A stretch of 35,267 nucleotides of DNA from a virus: positions 1-35,267 of the IMG/VR virus record IMGVR_UViG_3300010354_000269; one strand, 5' to 3'. Shown here piece by piece: positions 14,973-22,751 of the stretch (the stretch's first letter is position 1; each line of letters begins with the position of its first letter). The notes beneath the pieces are model-generated. The model worked only from the letters and a program-made list of their open reading frames with translations. It ran no database searches and had not been told where the DNA came from. Position numbers and translations under genes: made by a program.

Positions 14973-17870
14973 TTATCCGTAGTTTAAACTATCCCACAAA
15001 TCATTATTATTATTTACACCAATAGAAACTGGCAGTATTCCACCACCTTCTCCATAGTTACTACCAACTTCAACAGGAACTTCCACAGGAACCTCGATTA
15101 TGATTGGTTCTGGATCTTCATATGACATATATGATTTGAGAATTGAATCAATTTGTGGTTTATTTTCTGCAATATTCAATTTCTCCAACATTCCAGGAGC
15201 TAATTTGTCCAATACTGCTGTCGTGTCAGCATCAAATACAAACTCAGGTCCATTTTCACCGAGCATGGCAAAAGTTCTTTTCTTAACTCTACCACCTTTT
15301 GCTAGTGCAACGTGAACGTGATGATAATGTTGGGCATTAGTAGAATTTCCCCAATAATCTAATCCAACTCTCTTTCCATTAGCAATACCAAACCCAAGAG
15401 GTGTGTAGATTAATTGGGTAAGTGATGACCCATAGTTTTGTACAAGATGTTTTGCAAATGCCAATTGCTGAGGGGTTCCACTACCTACAGAGTCATTGGA
15501 ATAATCCCTTGCTCTATTTTTTCCATGATAACCCGAATCTCCTGGACGATAATCACTAGTCAATTGTAGTCCGAATTTTTTAGCAATAGAAGTGAATTGA
15601 TCAACAGCACCAACTTTTCCAGTTCCTAATGGACCAGATACTCCAGGTCCAGTTCCTCCAGAAGCAGTTGCTCCAAAGTTAGGAACTGATCCTATTTTAT
15701 TTGCAGTGTAATTATTGTACCATCCAAAATAGTTGTCTCCAGACTTTCTTTGAATTCCTCCAGAAACACCATACCCCCTAAAATCAGTTCTACCTTGAAT
15801 AAAGTCTCTTGCATTTTTTTGAAGAGTTGGATCAAGAAGAGCTGCTGCAACTTTTTTCATTGCATCTGCAGATTGACCTGCTGCTACCCCAGCACTTGCA
15901 GCATCCTTAATTGCATACCATTCTGAATTTGGTTTTCCTGTAGATCCCGGTTTGGGAAATTTCCAAGTTGGTTCATATTGCATTTGACCAAGTATCAAGT
16001 CTTTAATAGTCTTTCCAGAATATGCTCCAGATGCAAGTCTATTATAAATTGATTGTGCAACATCTGCCCAACCTTGAGGATCACCATCTTCTCTAGATGC
16101 TATAGCAACAAGAGTCCAAAAGTCAGCATCTCCACCTTGAATATTAATTAAGTCTTGAGGTCCAGGTGCAGCAGCGCCTGGAACACCTGCTGGTTTTTCT
16201 CCAGGTTTTATGCCAAGTTTTTTCATCAATTCATTTATAGCATCATCAACTTCAGATGAAACACTTTCTTCAAAAGAACGAGCAATGATATTACTCATAT
16301 CATCACCCAATAATAAATTTTTAACGTCAACTTCACCTCCACCAACAAACCCCAAATCAGATTTAAATGTTCTTGACATCCAACTGTTTAAGGACATTCC
16401 TACATTTTTATAATCAAGTTTACTTGGTCTATCTCCTAGCAAAGCTTTAGCTGCAATAGAAAATATTGGACCAAAAAAAGGAGTTCTACCTAGTTTTTTA
16501 TTTTGCTCTTCTATTAATTTTATGTCATCACTCGCATATATTTTTTCTAATTTTTTTGCACCACCAACATCTTTTCCGGGTTTTATTTTTTGAGGTGTGA
16601 TAGTAACAGTTCTTTTTGATTTTGTTTTCTTTACAGTTCTTTTTGCAGGGCCACTAACAAGTTTACCACCACGAGTTACTGAACCTCCACCAGCTTTTTT
16701 GGGAGCATTGTCTTTATTGGTTGGTTTTTTATTCTCGAAAAACATTTCATAAAGTTTTCCACCAACTTCACCACCAACAAATCCACCAATAGCAGCACCT
16801 ATAGGACCACCGATCGCAGTTCCAACAGCACCAACAAGCAAAGATCCAACTCCACGAAATGCTGCCTTTCCAACAGGATCTCCAAGAGCCCAAGATAATG
16901 CAAATTCAGTAAGACCACCAATAATGGGAATGTTTCTGAGAAGTGGTTTTGCTAATCGAAGCAATGCTTTAGTTCCACCTTTACGAAGAGATCCAACTAA
17001 AGCATTTCTGCCAAGTTTAGTTAAAGCACCTCTAGTTGCATCTTTACCAATATTTTTTAAATTTTCTTTTCCAAATCTTTTTAAAAATTGTTCTTTTCCA
17101 TATCTTTTAAAATATCTTTTTTGTGTATCTTTACCAACTCTTCTACCACCTCTATCAAGTCCTCTTTGCCTAACTCCACCCCTACCAAATCCTTCATCAC
17201 TCATTGCACTATCTGCTGCAAGCATTCCTGCAATCACAGCATAATTCATAAAGGTTGTTAATCCAGATGCAAGTTTATCAAAATTTTTAGATCCTTCCTC
17301 ACCTGCAATATTTTTAACAAAACCCTTAGTTGCATCAACTGCTTTATATCCCCAATCAACAAATGTGACTAAACCATTTAGCAATTTGCCACCAATGTCA
17401 ATTATAAAATCAAAGGCAGGTGCTGCAATTTTTAAAAAGTTTAGAATTTGTGGACCATAATCTATTAGTCGATATAGTATAAAACCAGTTAAGGTTTTCA
17501 TTATAAAATCACCTATCCTAGAAAACAGTGTCTTTCCAGGCAACGATGGTAATTTTAAATTTCCTTTTGATTTAGTTTCCTTTGGTTCTTCTAATTTTTC
17601 CTCTTTCTTCTGTCTTTTATCATCTTCTAATTGCTTTTTCTGTATTGCATTCTGATTTTTATTTTGTATTACTAGACTTCCAAGAATTTTATTAACATCA
17701 ATTACCTTTTTATTAATACTGTAAAATACTTCTTTTCTACTTTCAGTAGACTTAATTATAGAAGAATTTCCATTATCAACTTTTTTTGGTGCTAAAAATT
17801 TATCTGCTTTGACAATTGCAGAACTTGATTTTTTAGCAGCAGGTAATAACTTGGATATATTAATAGCCAT
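14973..17870 (-). CDS. Tail tape-measure-like protein with two cell-wall hydrolase-like domains (965 aa)
   Basis: Residues 1-110 are charged and coiled-coil-like. Residues 110-390 are hydrophobic helices with Gly/Ala-rich membrane-like segments (GAVGTAIGGPIGAAIGGFVG). Residues 583-720 resemble the SleB/CwlJ Hydrolase_2 family (WTLVAIASREDGDPQGWADV, YNRLASGAYSG, YFGWYNNY). Residues 755-856 resemble M15 or VanY D-Ala-D-Ala peptidases (SDYRPGDSGYHGKNRARDYS, then HHVHVAL), giving the HxxxxxxD and HxH metal pattern. After this comes LGENGPEFVFDADTTAVLDK, a C-terminal feature of tape measures. The protein starts on the stop of the 737-aa gene (TAATG). I infer an inner-tail or hub protein that opens peptidoglycan during injection, replacing the missing gp5 lysozyme. 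Confidence 0.65.
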   Translation of the reverse strand: MAINISKLLPAAKKSSSAIVKADKFLAPKKVDNGNSSIIKSTESRKEVFYSINKKVIDVNKILGSLVIQNKNQNAIQKKQLEDDKRQKKEEKLEEPKETKSKGNLKLPSLPGKTLFSRIGDFIMKTLTGFILYRLIDYGPQILNFLKIAAPAFDFIIDIGGKLLNGLVTFVDWGYKAVDATKGFVKNIAGEEGSKNFDKLASGLTTFMNYAVIAGMLAADSAMSDEGFGRGGVRQRGLDRGGRRVGKDTQKRYFKRYGKEQFLKRFGKENLKNIGKDATRGALTKLGRNALVGSLRKGGTKALLRLAKPLLRNIPIIGGLTEFALSWALGDPVGKAAFRGVGSLLVGAVGTAIGGPIGAAIGGFVGGEVGGKLYEMFFENKKPTNKDNAPKKAGGGSVTRGGKLVSGPAKRTVKKTKSKRTVTITPQKIKPGKDVGGAKKLEKIYASDDIKLIEEQNKKLGRTPFFGPIFSIAAKALLGDRPSKLDYKNVGMSLNSWMSRTFKSDLGFVGGGEVDVKNLLLGDDMSNIIARSFEESVSSEVDDAINELMKKLGIKPGEKPAGVPGAAAPGPQDLINIQGGDADFWTLVAIASREDGDPQGWADVAQSIYNRLASGAYSGKTIKDLILGQMQYEPTWKFPKPGSTGKPNSEWYAIKDAASAGVAAGQSADAMKKVAAALLDPTLQKNARDFIQGRTDFRGYGVSGGIQRKSGDNYFGWYNNYTANKIGSVPNFGATASGGTGPGVSGPLGTGKVGAVDQFTSIAKKFGLQLTSDYRPGDSGYHGKNRARDYSNDSVGSGTPQQLAFAKHLVQNYGSSLTQLIYTPLGFGIANGKRVGLDYWGNSTNAQHYHHVHVALAKGGRVKKRTFAMLGENGPEFVFDADTTAVLDKLAPGMLEKLNIAENKPQIDSILKSYMSYEDPEPIIIEVPVEVPVEVGSNYGEGGGILPVSIGVNNNNDLWDSLNYG

Positions 17871-20083
17871 TATTTTTTAATCCCCAATGTTGCTTGAGCT
17901 CTACGAGTCCCTCCTGGCATTGATGCACTTCCTGATGGAACATTTTTTGCAGTGCTTGGTTTACTTCCACTTCCTCTAGCACCACCCATTCCACCTCCAG
18001 CAGGACTGTATTTTGGTTTTGATTTTACTGGTGGTTTTACTCCAGATTTTAATCTTTGCTTTTTAGCAAGAACTGCTGCGTTATAGTCTTTATAGTATTT
18101 TCCATCAGAAGAGGAATAATAACGACCAATAGATGCAGCACCTGCTTGCTTTACTCTTGCGGCAGATGCTGCATCTTGTGCAGCAAGTTTCCTTCTCCCC
18201 TCTTCTCCACCAAACATCCTAGTTCCGAGTCTACCGAGTTGACCCATAAATCCACCACGTTTAATATCTTCTCTTGTTTGTGCCTTTGCTTCTGCAGTAT
18301 ATCTAATTCCTCTACCAGTTCTTGGTCCTGCCCCTTGAGAACTTAACTTATCCAATCTTTGTTGAGATGCAAGAGAAGTCATTCTTGATCTTTTTGCTGC
18401 CATTGCATCATTATAATTTCCATAAGTTTTTTGATCTGAGGAAGAATAATACTTTCCTTTCGAAGCAGCATAGTCAATTCTCGCAAGCATCCTTGGTCCA
18501 CCAAACATACCACCTGGACTAAATGGATTTACATATGGTCTAGATCCTCTAATTCTAGATGCTCGTTCATGGGCAATATCTCTTGCCCCCAAAAAACGAG
18601 AAACATATGGTTTATATGATGTATTTGACCTTTTTGCAAGAAATTCTTTTTTAAATTGTGAATAGTTATATGAAGGATCAGAAATTGCCTTATAGTATAA
18701 TGGATGGTCAATATTATTAAAAACATTATTCCATTCTTTTCTAATGGCAGATTCTGAAACTTTACCAGAAACATTAGTACTTGATTTCACCAATCCAGAT
18801 TTAGATTCCAATTTAGATTCGGATTCTTTTGGTTTTAGTCCAACGTACCCACCACCTACGGCATACATTTCATTATCAACTACGGTTGGGACATTTGTTC
18901 CCCCACCGGCAGCATTCATAGATTCTAAAGTATTAATTCCAAACTTTTCAACAGCACCTTTTGACATTACAAATTCACCATTAGTCAACCAAGCTGGAAC
19001 TCTATCAACCCCTCCAGGTCCTCTAACTTGACCACCATTATTAAACTGTTGTCTTGGGAAGACTAAACCACCACCATTAAACATTGCACCAAGTCCACCT
19101 TGTAGAGCCTGCTCTTGTTGCAATTGAGGAACTCCAGGAGTCTTACCAACTTCTTTTGGAGTAACGATAGATGAATCAGTCTTTTTCGATTCGTCTCGAT
19201 ATTCTTCATTTCTTTGAGACATTACATATGCACCTATTCCTGCTGCTGCCGCAGCTGCTGCAGCAAGAACAGGACGTTTTCCAATGAATTTAAGCAAATT
19301 CTTTGTTGCACTCAAAAGCATTGGAACAGAACGAATTACAATTCTACTAATTGTTCTTACAAACTTACCAAACCTAGTTCCAAATAGTATATAAGTTCCA
19401 AGTAAAGCAGGCCACCAATCTTTTAAAAATCTAACAATACTATCAACTTTTTTGTGATTCTCTGGATTACCAAACCACTCAACTATTTTAAATAATACTC
19501 TTCCAAGAATTATTTTACCAATAAAATCAAATAGTCTTTGAAATAGAGACTTTACTGGAGCAATGATTTTATCAGCAATATTTTTAATTGCTTGAAAAGG
19601 TTTTTTCTCTAATTTTTCTTCTCTTTCCTTTCTTTTTTTATCTTCTTTTTCCTTTTTATCTAATTTACTTTTTTCTTTTGCAGATTCATCTAATCCAATA
19701 AGATTGTCTCGGATATCCCTTAAAAGATCATCAATATTCTTTAAAACTTCAGTATCGTCTTCAGAATCTTTTGGCGTAATTGCGGCAGGAGGAAGTGCTA
19801 ATTGTTTTTGAGATATTCTAAAAGACTTTCCAATCCCAAGTTTATCTGCAGTGATGGGACTCTTTTTCTTTACAGAAAATCTACCTTTCTTTCCTCTTAT
19901 TCTTTTTCTTTCATTTGCTAGTAAAGCAAGTTCTTCATCTGGCATTTTATCTTTGCCAAATGAACCTTTAACCATTGCTTCTTTAAGCAGAATCAAATAT
20001 GTATCATAGTCAATATCGAACACATCCTCCAACTCAAGAAGTCGGAGGATTCTTACATCAATTTGTTCGTTACCAACCGCCAT
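17870..20083 (-). CDS. 29: Tape-measure-like tail protein (737 aa)
   Basis: Begins with an acidic helical region (MAVGNEQIDVRILRLLELED), followed by a Lys/Glu coiled coil (about 135-160), hydrophobic helices (180-290, with eight consecutive Ala) and then NGGQVRGPGGVDRVPAWLTN-GEFVMSKGAVEKFG (349-381), a motif found near the end of many tape measures. The C-terminal half is basic, Gly/Ser-rich and holds two copies of a YYSSSD module (543-568, 653-679). Position between the gp26/chaperone ORFs and the hub genes fits a gp29 counterpart (T4 gp29 is 590 aa). The start overlaps the small upstream ORF by 14 bases. Confidence 0.65.
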   Translation of the reverse strand: MAVGNEQIDVRILRLLELEDVFDIDYDTYLILLKEAMVKGSFGKDKMPDEELALLANERKRIRGKKGRFSVKKKSPITADKLGIGKSFRISQKQLALPPAAITPKDSEDDTEVLKNIDDLLRDIRDNLIGLDESAKEKSKLDKKEKEDKKRKEREEKLEKKPFQAIKNIADKIIAPVKSLFQRLFDFIGKIILGRVLFKIVEWFGNPENHKKVDSIVRFLKDWWPALLGTYILFGTRFGKFVRTISRIVIRSVPMLLSATKNLLKFIGKRPVLAAAAAAAAGIGAYVMSQRNEEYRDESKKTDSSIVTPKEVGKTPGVPQLQQEQALQGGLGAMFNGGGLVFPRQQFNNGGQVRGPGGVDRVPAWLTNGEFVMSKGAVEKFGINTLESMNAAGGGTNVPTVVDNEMYAVGGGYVGLKPKESESKLESKSGLVKSSTNVSGKVSESAIRKEWNNVFNNIDHPLYYKAISDPSYNYSQFKKEFLAKRSNTSYKPYVSRFLGARDIAHERASRIRGSRPYVNPFSPGGMFGGPRMLARIDYAASKGKYYSSSDQKTYGNYNDAMAAKRSRMTSLASQQRLDKLSSQGAGPRTGRGIRYTAEAKAQTREDIKRGGFMGQLGRLGTRMFGGEEGRRKLAAQDAASAARVKQAGAASIGRYYSSSDGKYYKDYNAAVLAKKQRLKSGVKPPVKSKPKYSPAGGGMGGARGSGSKPSTAKNVPSGSASMPGGTRRAQATLGIKK

Positions 20084-20240
20084 TCTGTTTCTGCTTAAGT
20101 TCTTCTTCTTCTAAATGATTTTTCAATAAAGAAACATAAATGTCTCTTTCCCATGGCATCATATTTTCAATCTCAGTCAATGAGTATTTATGATACTGCA
20201 TCAAAGAAAAATTTAAGTTAAAATAATTCTCAAGATCCAT
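20070..20240 (-). CDS. Tail assembly chaperone C-part, 56-aa ORF reached by frameshift
   Basis: Reads MDLENYFNLNFSLMQYHKYS, LTEIENMMPWERDIYVSLLK, then NHLEEEELKQKQNGGW. The MPWERDIY motif is of the type found in the T portion of tail-assembly chaperones, where a short domain binds the tape measure. No ribosome binding site precedes its possible starts (ATG at 20249 or 20240). Its frame is exactly the -1 frame of gp26, open from the slippery site onward, so the main product is probably a gp26 fusion. It overlaps the tape-measure gene by 14 bases, like lambda T and H. If translated alone it would be an independent small hub protein. Confidence 0.65.
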   Translation of the reverse strand: MDLENYFNLNFSLMQYHKYSLTEIENMMPWERDIYVSLLKNHLEEEELKQKQNGGW

Positions 20241-20247
20241 ATGGATC
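20234..20247 (-). other. Palindrome downstream of the slippery site
   Basis: GATCCATATGGATC is a perfect 14-base palindrome that can fold as a five-pair stem with an ATAT loop. It begins ten bases after the slippery heptamer. It could help pause ribosomes, although it is short and the spacing is at the long end. Confidence 0.35.
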
Positions 20248-20251
20248 ATGC

Positions 20252-20971
20252 CTATGCGAAAAAACTTGAAAGACCCTCCAAGACAACTTCACTTTCAACT
20301 TGTGTTACTGGATTTTTTACTTTAACTTTATGAGAAAGTTTGGGCATGGTTTCGAAGAACTTTTCAATTTCTTTAAACTGTGAAGAATTCATCTGTTCTA
20401 AAAACTCAAGAAGTTCTTTTTTAGTTACATCATTAGCACTCCAAACTTCTTCTTCATTATAAATCTTATCAATACACGATGCAACAAGATCAAAAGATTG
20501 TTCCATCGTATTCTGAGATGCGAAATCAAAATTATTCTTAATAAATTGCTCTAGAGATGGATATCTCATCTCCATTATAAGAGAATCATCAAGTTTAATT
20601 CTCTTATCATGTTCTTCATTCTTTTGAATCTTAATATCATCCAAAAGGATACTTACACTTGCTGTGGTTTCTTCATCATCAGGGCAAATTAAATTAACTT
20701 CAATCTCTTCCCCAACAGACTTACCCCTAATGTTTAGAAAAAGAAACTCAATATCAAAAGTTGGCAAACTTTCAACTTTGATATTTTTAGTTTGAATGCA
20801 ATTCTTAATTACTGTTTTAATTGCAGTTGTAATCTGTTTAGTATCTTCAGATTCTAATGCAATTAAAAGAAGTTTTTCTTCTTTAACTAAGAAAGGTCTG
20901 TATTGAATTGTTTGTCCTGTAGATGGCAACTCAAGTTCATAAGTTGGCGTAGAAATCTTTGGTAATGGCAT
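20252..20971 (-). CDS. 26: Baseplate hub subunit/assembly protein gp26
   Basis: A 239-aa protein (T4 gp26 is 208 aa) that starts MPLPKISTPTYELELPSTGQ and continues with a strand-helix pattern YRPFLVKEEKLLLIALESED and FLFLNIRGKSVGEEIEVNLI, which I recognise as the T4_baseplate (gp26) family. The middle is a beta domain (CPDDEETTASVSI) and the end is helical, finishing LEGLSSFFA. It is followed by the frameshift site and precedes the tape-measure gene, so a chaperone role in tape-measure and hub assembly fits. A TAATAAATA late box lies 29 bases before the ATG. Confidence 0.8.
   Translation of the reverse strand: MPLPKISTPTYELELPSTGQTIQYRPFLVKEEKLLLIALESEDTKQITTAIKTVIKNCIQTKNIKVESLPTFDIEFLFLNIRGKSVGEEIEVNLICPDDEETTASVSILLDDIKIQKNEEHDKRIKLDDSLIMEMRYPSLEQFIKNNFDFASQNTMEQSFDLVASCIDKIYNEEEVWSANDVTKKELLEFLEQMNSSQFKEIEKFFETMPKLSHKVKVKNPVTQVESEVVLEGLSSFFA
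20258..20264 (-). other. Putative -1 ribosomal frameshift site T_TTT_TTC
   Basis: The last codons of gp26 are AGT TTT TTC GCA TAG, so the heptamer is T_TTT_TTC in the zero frame, matching the X_XXY_YYZ rule. After a -1 slip, reading continues CGC ATA GGC ATG ATC CAT ATG GAT without a stop into the 56-aa ORF. Phage P2 uses the close relative T_TTT_TTG for its E+E' chaperone. Confidence 0.65.
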
Positions 20972-20999
20972 AATAACCTATAGATAATTTCAGATACCT

Positions 21000-21008
21000 T
21001 ATTTATTA
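21000..21008 (-). promoter_or_regulatory. Late promoter box TAATAAATA fused to a stop codon
   Basis: The minus strand reads TAATAAATA starting with the TAA stop of the tube-initiator gene and ends 29 bases before the gp26 ATG at 20971. It has the same sequence and architecture as the box at 13625-13633. Confidence 0.55.
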
Positions 21009-21815
21009 AGCAATATTAGAATTGATTTGATTCAATTCCAATTGTGTTCCTGCTCCAATATTGAATTGAGAGTTTCCTTGGTTTGGTGCAATATTTAAAG
21101 GCAATCCATTGCCAGTAGATAATGCACCAGTTCCACTGAGTCCTGGTAAATCGGGTGCTCCTACTGCAGAAAATTGAGAAGGTTCTGCTGGTTTGGAAAT
21201 TTCCGTTAAATTATCTGAGAAATATCTATCGTAAGTAAAAGCTACTGTGCATTTTAACAACTGAGAACTATCATAAGAAACTGGCATTGAATTTATTGAT
21301 ATTGGAAAAGCATTGACAAACGTATATGTCATCTTACCTTTCATATCTCGTTCGAATTTTGTAATGTAAATTGTAGTTTTATAGTCTTTTGGATATCTTA
21401 CTCGATAATTATTATTGGTTTTTGGACCAGATGACAATTCTCCAGATATTTGTTCACCAACTGCATATCTTATCCATGCTTCAAATGCTCTAATTATCGT
21501 GTAGTTTGAATCAACATAGAATGTAAAGTCTGCTCTATCATCATAGAGTCTTCTGTAAGCGTGTCTTTGAGTCACTCCAGTAAAATCATTATTAAGTTCA
21601 TGTGTTGCAATAGATGATCCTGGAAGATTTGCTTCAGAACAAGATAATATTAGTAATTCATCAATCAAAGTTTTACTAATACCATTATACCCCATCTGAT
21701 CTTTGATAGTATCTTTCAACGCAAAACTACACTCAAAATGCGAAGTAAGAGCTGGTTGAAGTATTTTACTTTTAATATTATCAATGGATCTTTTTGTAGG
21801 ACTTGGGGCTCCCAT
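21006..21815 (-). CDS. 54: Tail tube-family protein, probable baseplate tube initiator (gp54/gp19 family)
   Basis: A 269-aa protein with the tail-tube fold signature: FECSFALKDT near the start, GSSIATHELNNDFTGVTQRH, YDDRADFTFYVDSNYTIIRA-FEAWIRYAVG, then YRVRYPKDYKTTIYITKFER and YTFVNAFPISINSMPVSYDS, ending with the strand LLKCTVAFTYDRYFSD. After this comes a Gly/Ala/Asn/Pro-rich tail (about 215-269). T4 gp54 (320 aa) and gp19 (163 aa) share this fold. Next to gp26 and divergent from gp4/gp48/gp53, it is more likely gp54 than the major tube protein. The gp19 alternative is not excluded. Confidence 0.65.
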   Translation of the reverse strand: MGAPSPTKRSIDNIKSKILQPALTSHFECSFALKDTIKDQMGYNGISKTLIDELLILSCSEANLPGSSIATHELNNDFTGVTQRHAYRRLYDDRADFTFYVDSNYTIIRAFEAWIRYAVGEQISGELSSGPKTNNNYRVRYPKDYKTTIYITKFERDMKGKMTYTFVNAFPISINSMPVSYDSSQLLKCTVAFTYDRYFSDNLTEISKPAEPSQFSAVGAPDLPGLSGTGALSTGNGLPLNIAPNQGNSQFNIGAGTQLELNQINSNIA

Positions 21816-21816
21816 C

Positions 21817-21824
21817 TATAAATA
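21817..21824 (+). promoter_or_regulatory. Late promoter box TATAAATA for gp4-gp53
   Basis: A perfect T4 late box TATAAATA on the plus strand, 24 bases upstream of the gp4 ATG at 21848. It is the only late box seen for the four plus-strand genes, so it likely drives the whole unit. Confidence 0.8.
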
Positions 21825-21847
21825 TTTCTACCGATATATTATGTATA

Positions 21848-22294
21848 ATGGCAGAGAGTATAAAGAGTCGTTATAAACCTGAGTATCCAAATAAGTATAA
21901 AGGTGATCCAAATAATATCATTTGTCGCAGTAGTTGGGAACGTATTTTCTGTAGGTGGTGCGATTTAAATGAAAACATCTTGGAATGGGGCAGTGAGGAG
22001 TTCTTCATACCTTACTTTGATCCAACTACTAGTAAAGTGAGAAGATATTTTCCAGACTTTATAATTAAAGTTCGTGAGCAATCTGGTGAGATTAAAAAGT
22101 ATGTTATTGAGATTAAACCAAAAAGACAAACAATGCCTCCTGTTCAGACAAGTAAGAAAAGGACAAGAACCTTTATTAATGAAGTTAAAACTTACGCAGT
22201 AAATGAGGCAAAGTGGAAAGCTGCTCGTGAATTTTGTGCAGATAGAATGCTTGAATTTCGTATTATAACAGAAAACGAACTAGGTATCGGTTAA
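21848..22294 (+). CDS. 4: Head completion protein gp4 (PD-(D/E)XK nuclease-like)
   Basis: A 148-aa protein, almost the same length as T4 gp4 (150 aa). It begins MAESIKSRYKPEYPNKYKGD. Motifs of the PD-(D/E)XK fold are visible: Glu31 in SSWERIFCRW, Asp70 in RRYFPDFIIKV and the E-x-K of VIEIKPK (Glu88, Lys90), much like TnsA. T4 gp4 acts with gp50/gp65 on packaged heads before tail joining. The frame is open upstream to 21803, but the late box and the initiation site place the start at 21848. Its stop overlaps the next ATG by one base (TAATG). Confidence 0.85.
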   Translation: MAESIKSRYKPEYPNKYKGDPNNIICRSSWERIFCRWCDLNENILEWGSEEFFIPYFDPTTSKVRRYFPDFIIKVREQSGEIKKYVIEIKPKRQTMPPVQTSKKRTRTFINEVKTYAVNEAKWKAAREFCADRMLEFRIITENELGIG

Positions 22295-22674
22295 TGGCAA
22301 AAGGTTTCGGACAAGATGTTCAAAGACAATCTTTAAGAGTATCTCAACTCAAAAGAAAAATTGATGGTTCCGAAGATGCCGATACAATCATGATGAATAT
22401 TCTAGAAGTATTTCGTGAATCTGAGTTTATTCCGGATGTTGGAAATTATTATACATTCATATACATACCAAAAACTCCAGAAATAACTTACGATGAACAC
22501 CCATTAGTTGCAGTTACTGAAGTTCAAAGATGGGGATTTAGAGGATTCAATTACCACTGGAGAATGGTAAGAAACTATACATGGCAAGAAGTTGCAGGAA
22601 AACTTCATGTCATTAGATCGAATGAAATCGATTATCTTCAATCATTGCCATATGGAAAAATCAGGACTAAATAA
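22294..22674 (+). CDS. Conserved phage protein, 126 aa, between gp4 and gp48
   Basis: Reads MAKGFGQDVQRQSLRVSQLK at the start, then an alpha/beta core with YYTFIYIPKTPEITYDEHPL (about 49-68) and WGFRGFNYHWRMVRNYTWQE (78-97). The pattern TPxxxYDxHPL followed by GFxGxNxHW appears conserved in T4-like cyanophages. It is translationally coupled to gp4 by TAATG overlap, so a head- or tail-completion role is reasonable. No T4 gene number can be given. Confidence 0.65.
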   Translation: MAKGFGQDVQRQSLRVSQLKRKIDGSEDADTIMMNILEVFRESEFIPDVGNYYTFIYIPKTPEITYDEHPLVAVTEVQRWGFRGFNYHWRMVRNYTWQEVAGKLHVIRSNEIDYLQSLPYGKIRTK

Positions 22675-22688
22675 CTAAAAAGTCTATA

Positions 22689-22751
22689 ATGTCTCATACT
22701 CTACAAAAAATTGAGATGATTAATCCGCCTTTAATTAAGGAGGAATTCTGA
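22689..22751 (+). CDS. Possible 20-aa leader peptide before gp48
   Basis: An open frame reads MSHTLQKIEMINPPLIKEEF and ends TGA, overlapping the gp48 ATG by one base (TGATG). The strong gp48 ribosome binding site (AAGGAGG) lies inside it. It could be a coupling peptide or chance. No good ribosome binding site precedes its own start. Confidence 0.3.
   Translation: MSHTLQKIEMINPPLIKEEF

Noticed and set aside
14970-14977. GATAAATA before the gp27-like gene
   Set aside because: It is only two bases from the ATG at 14968, so a late transcript would start inside the gene; it includes the TAA stop of the upstream gene and is probably incidental.
17866-17880. Possible -1 frameshift joining the two tape-measure-region proteins (AAA AAA TAA TG)
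   Set aside because: The sequence is not a proper X_XXY_YYZ heptamer in the zero frame, and ordinary TAATG coupling explains it.
22685-22690. TATAAT before gp48 as an early promoter
   Set aside because: No -35 hexamer is present 17 bases upstream, unlike the other early promoters in this window.
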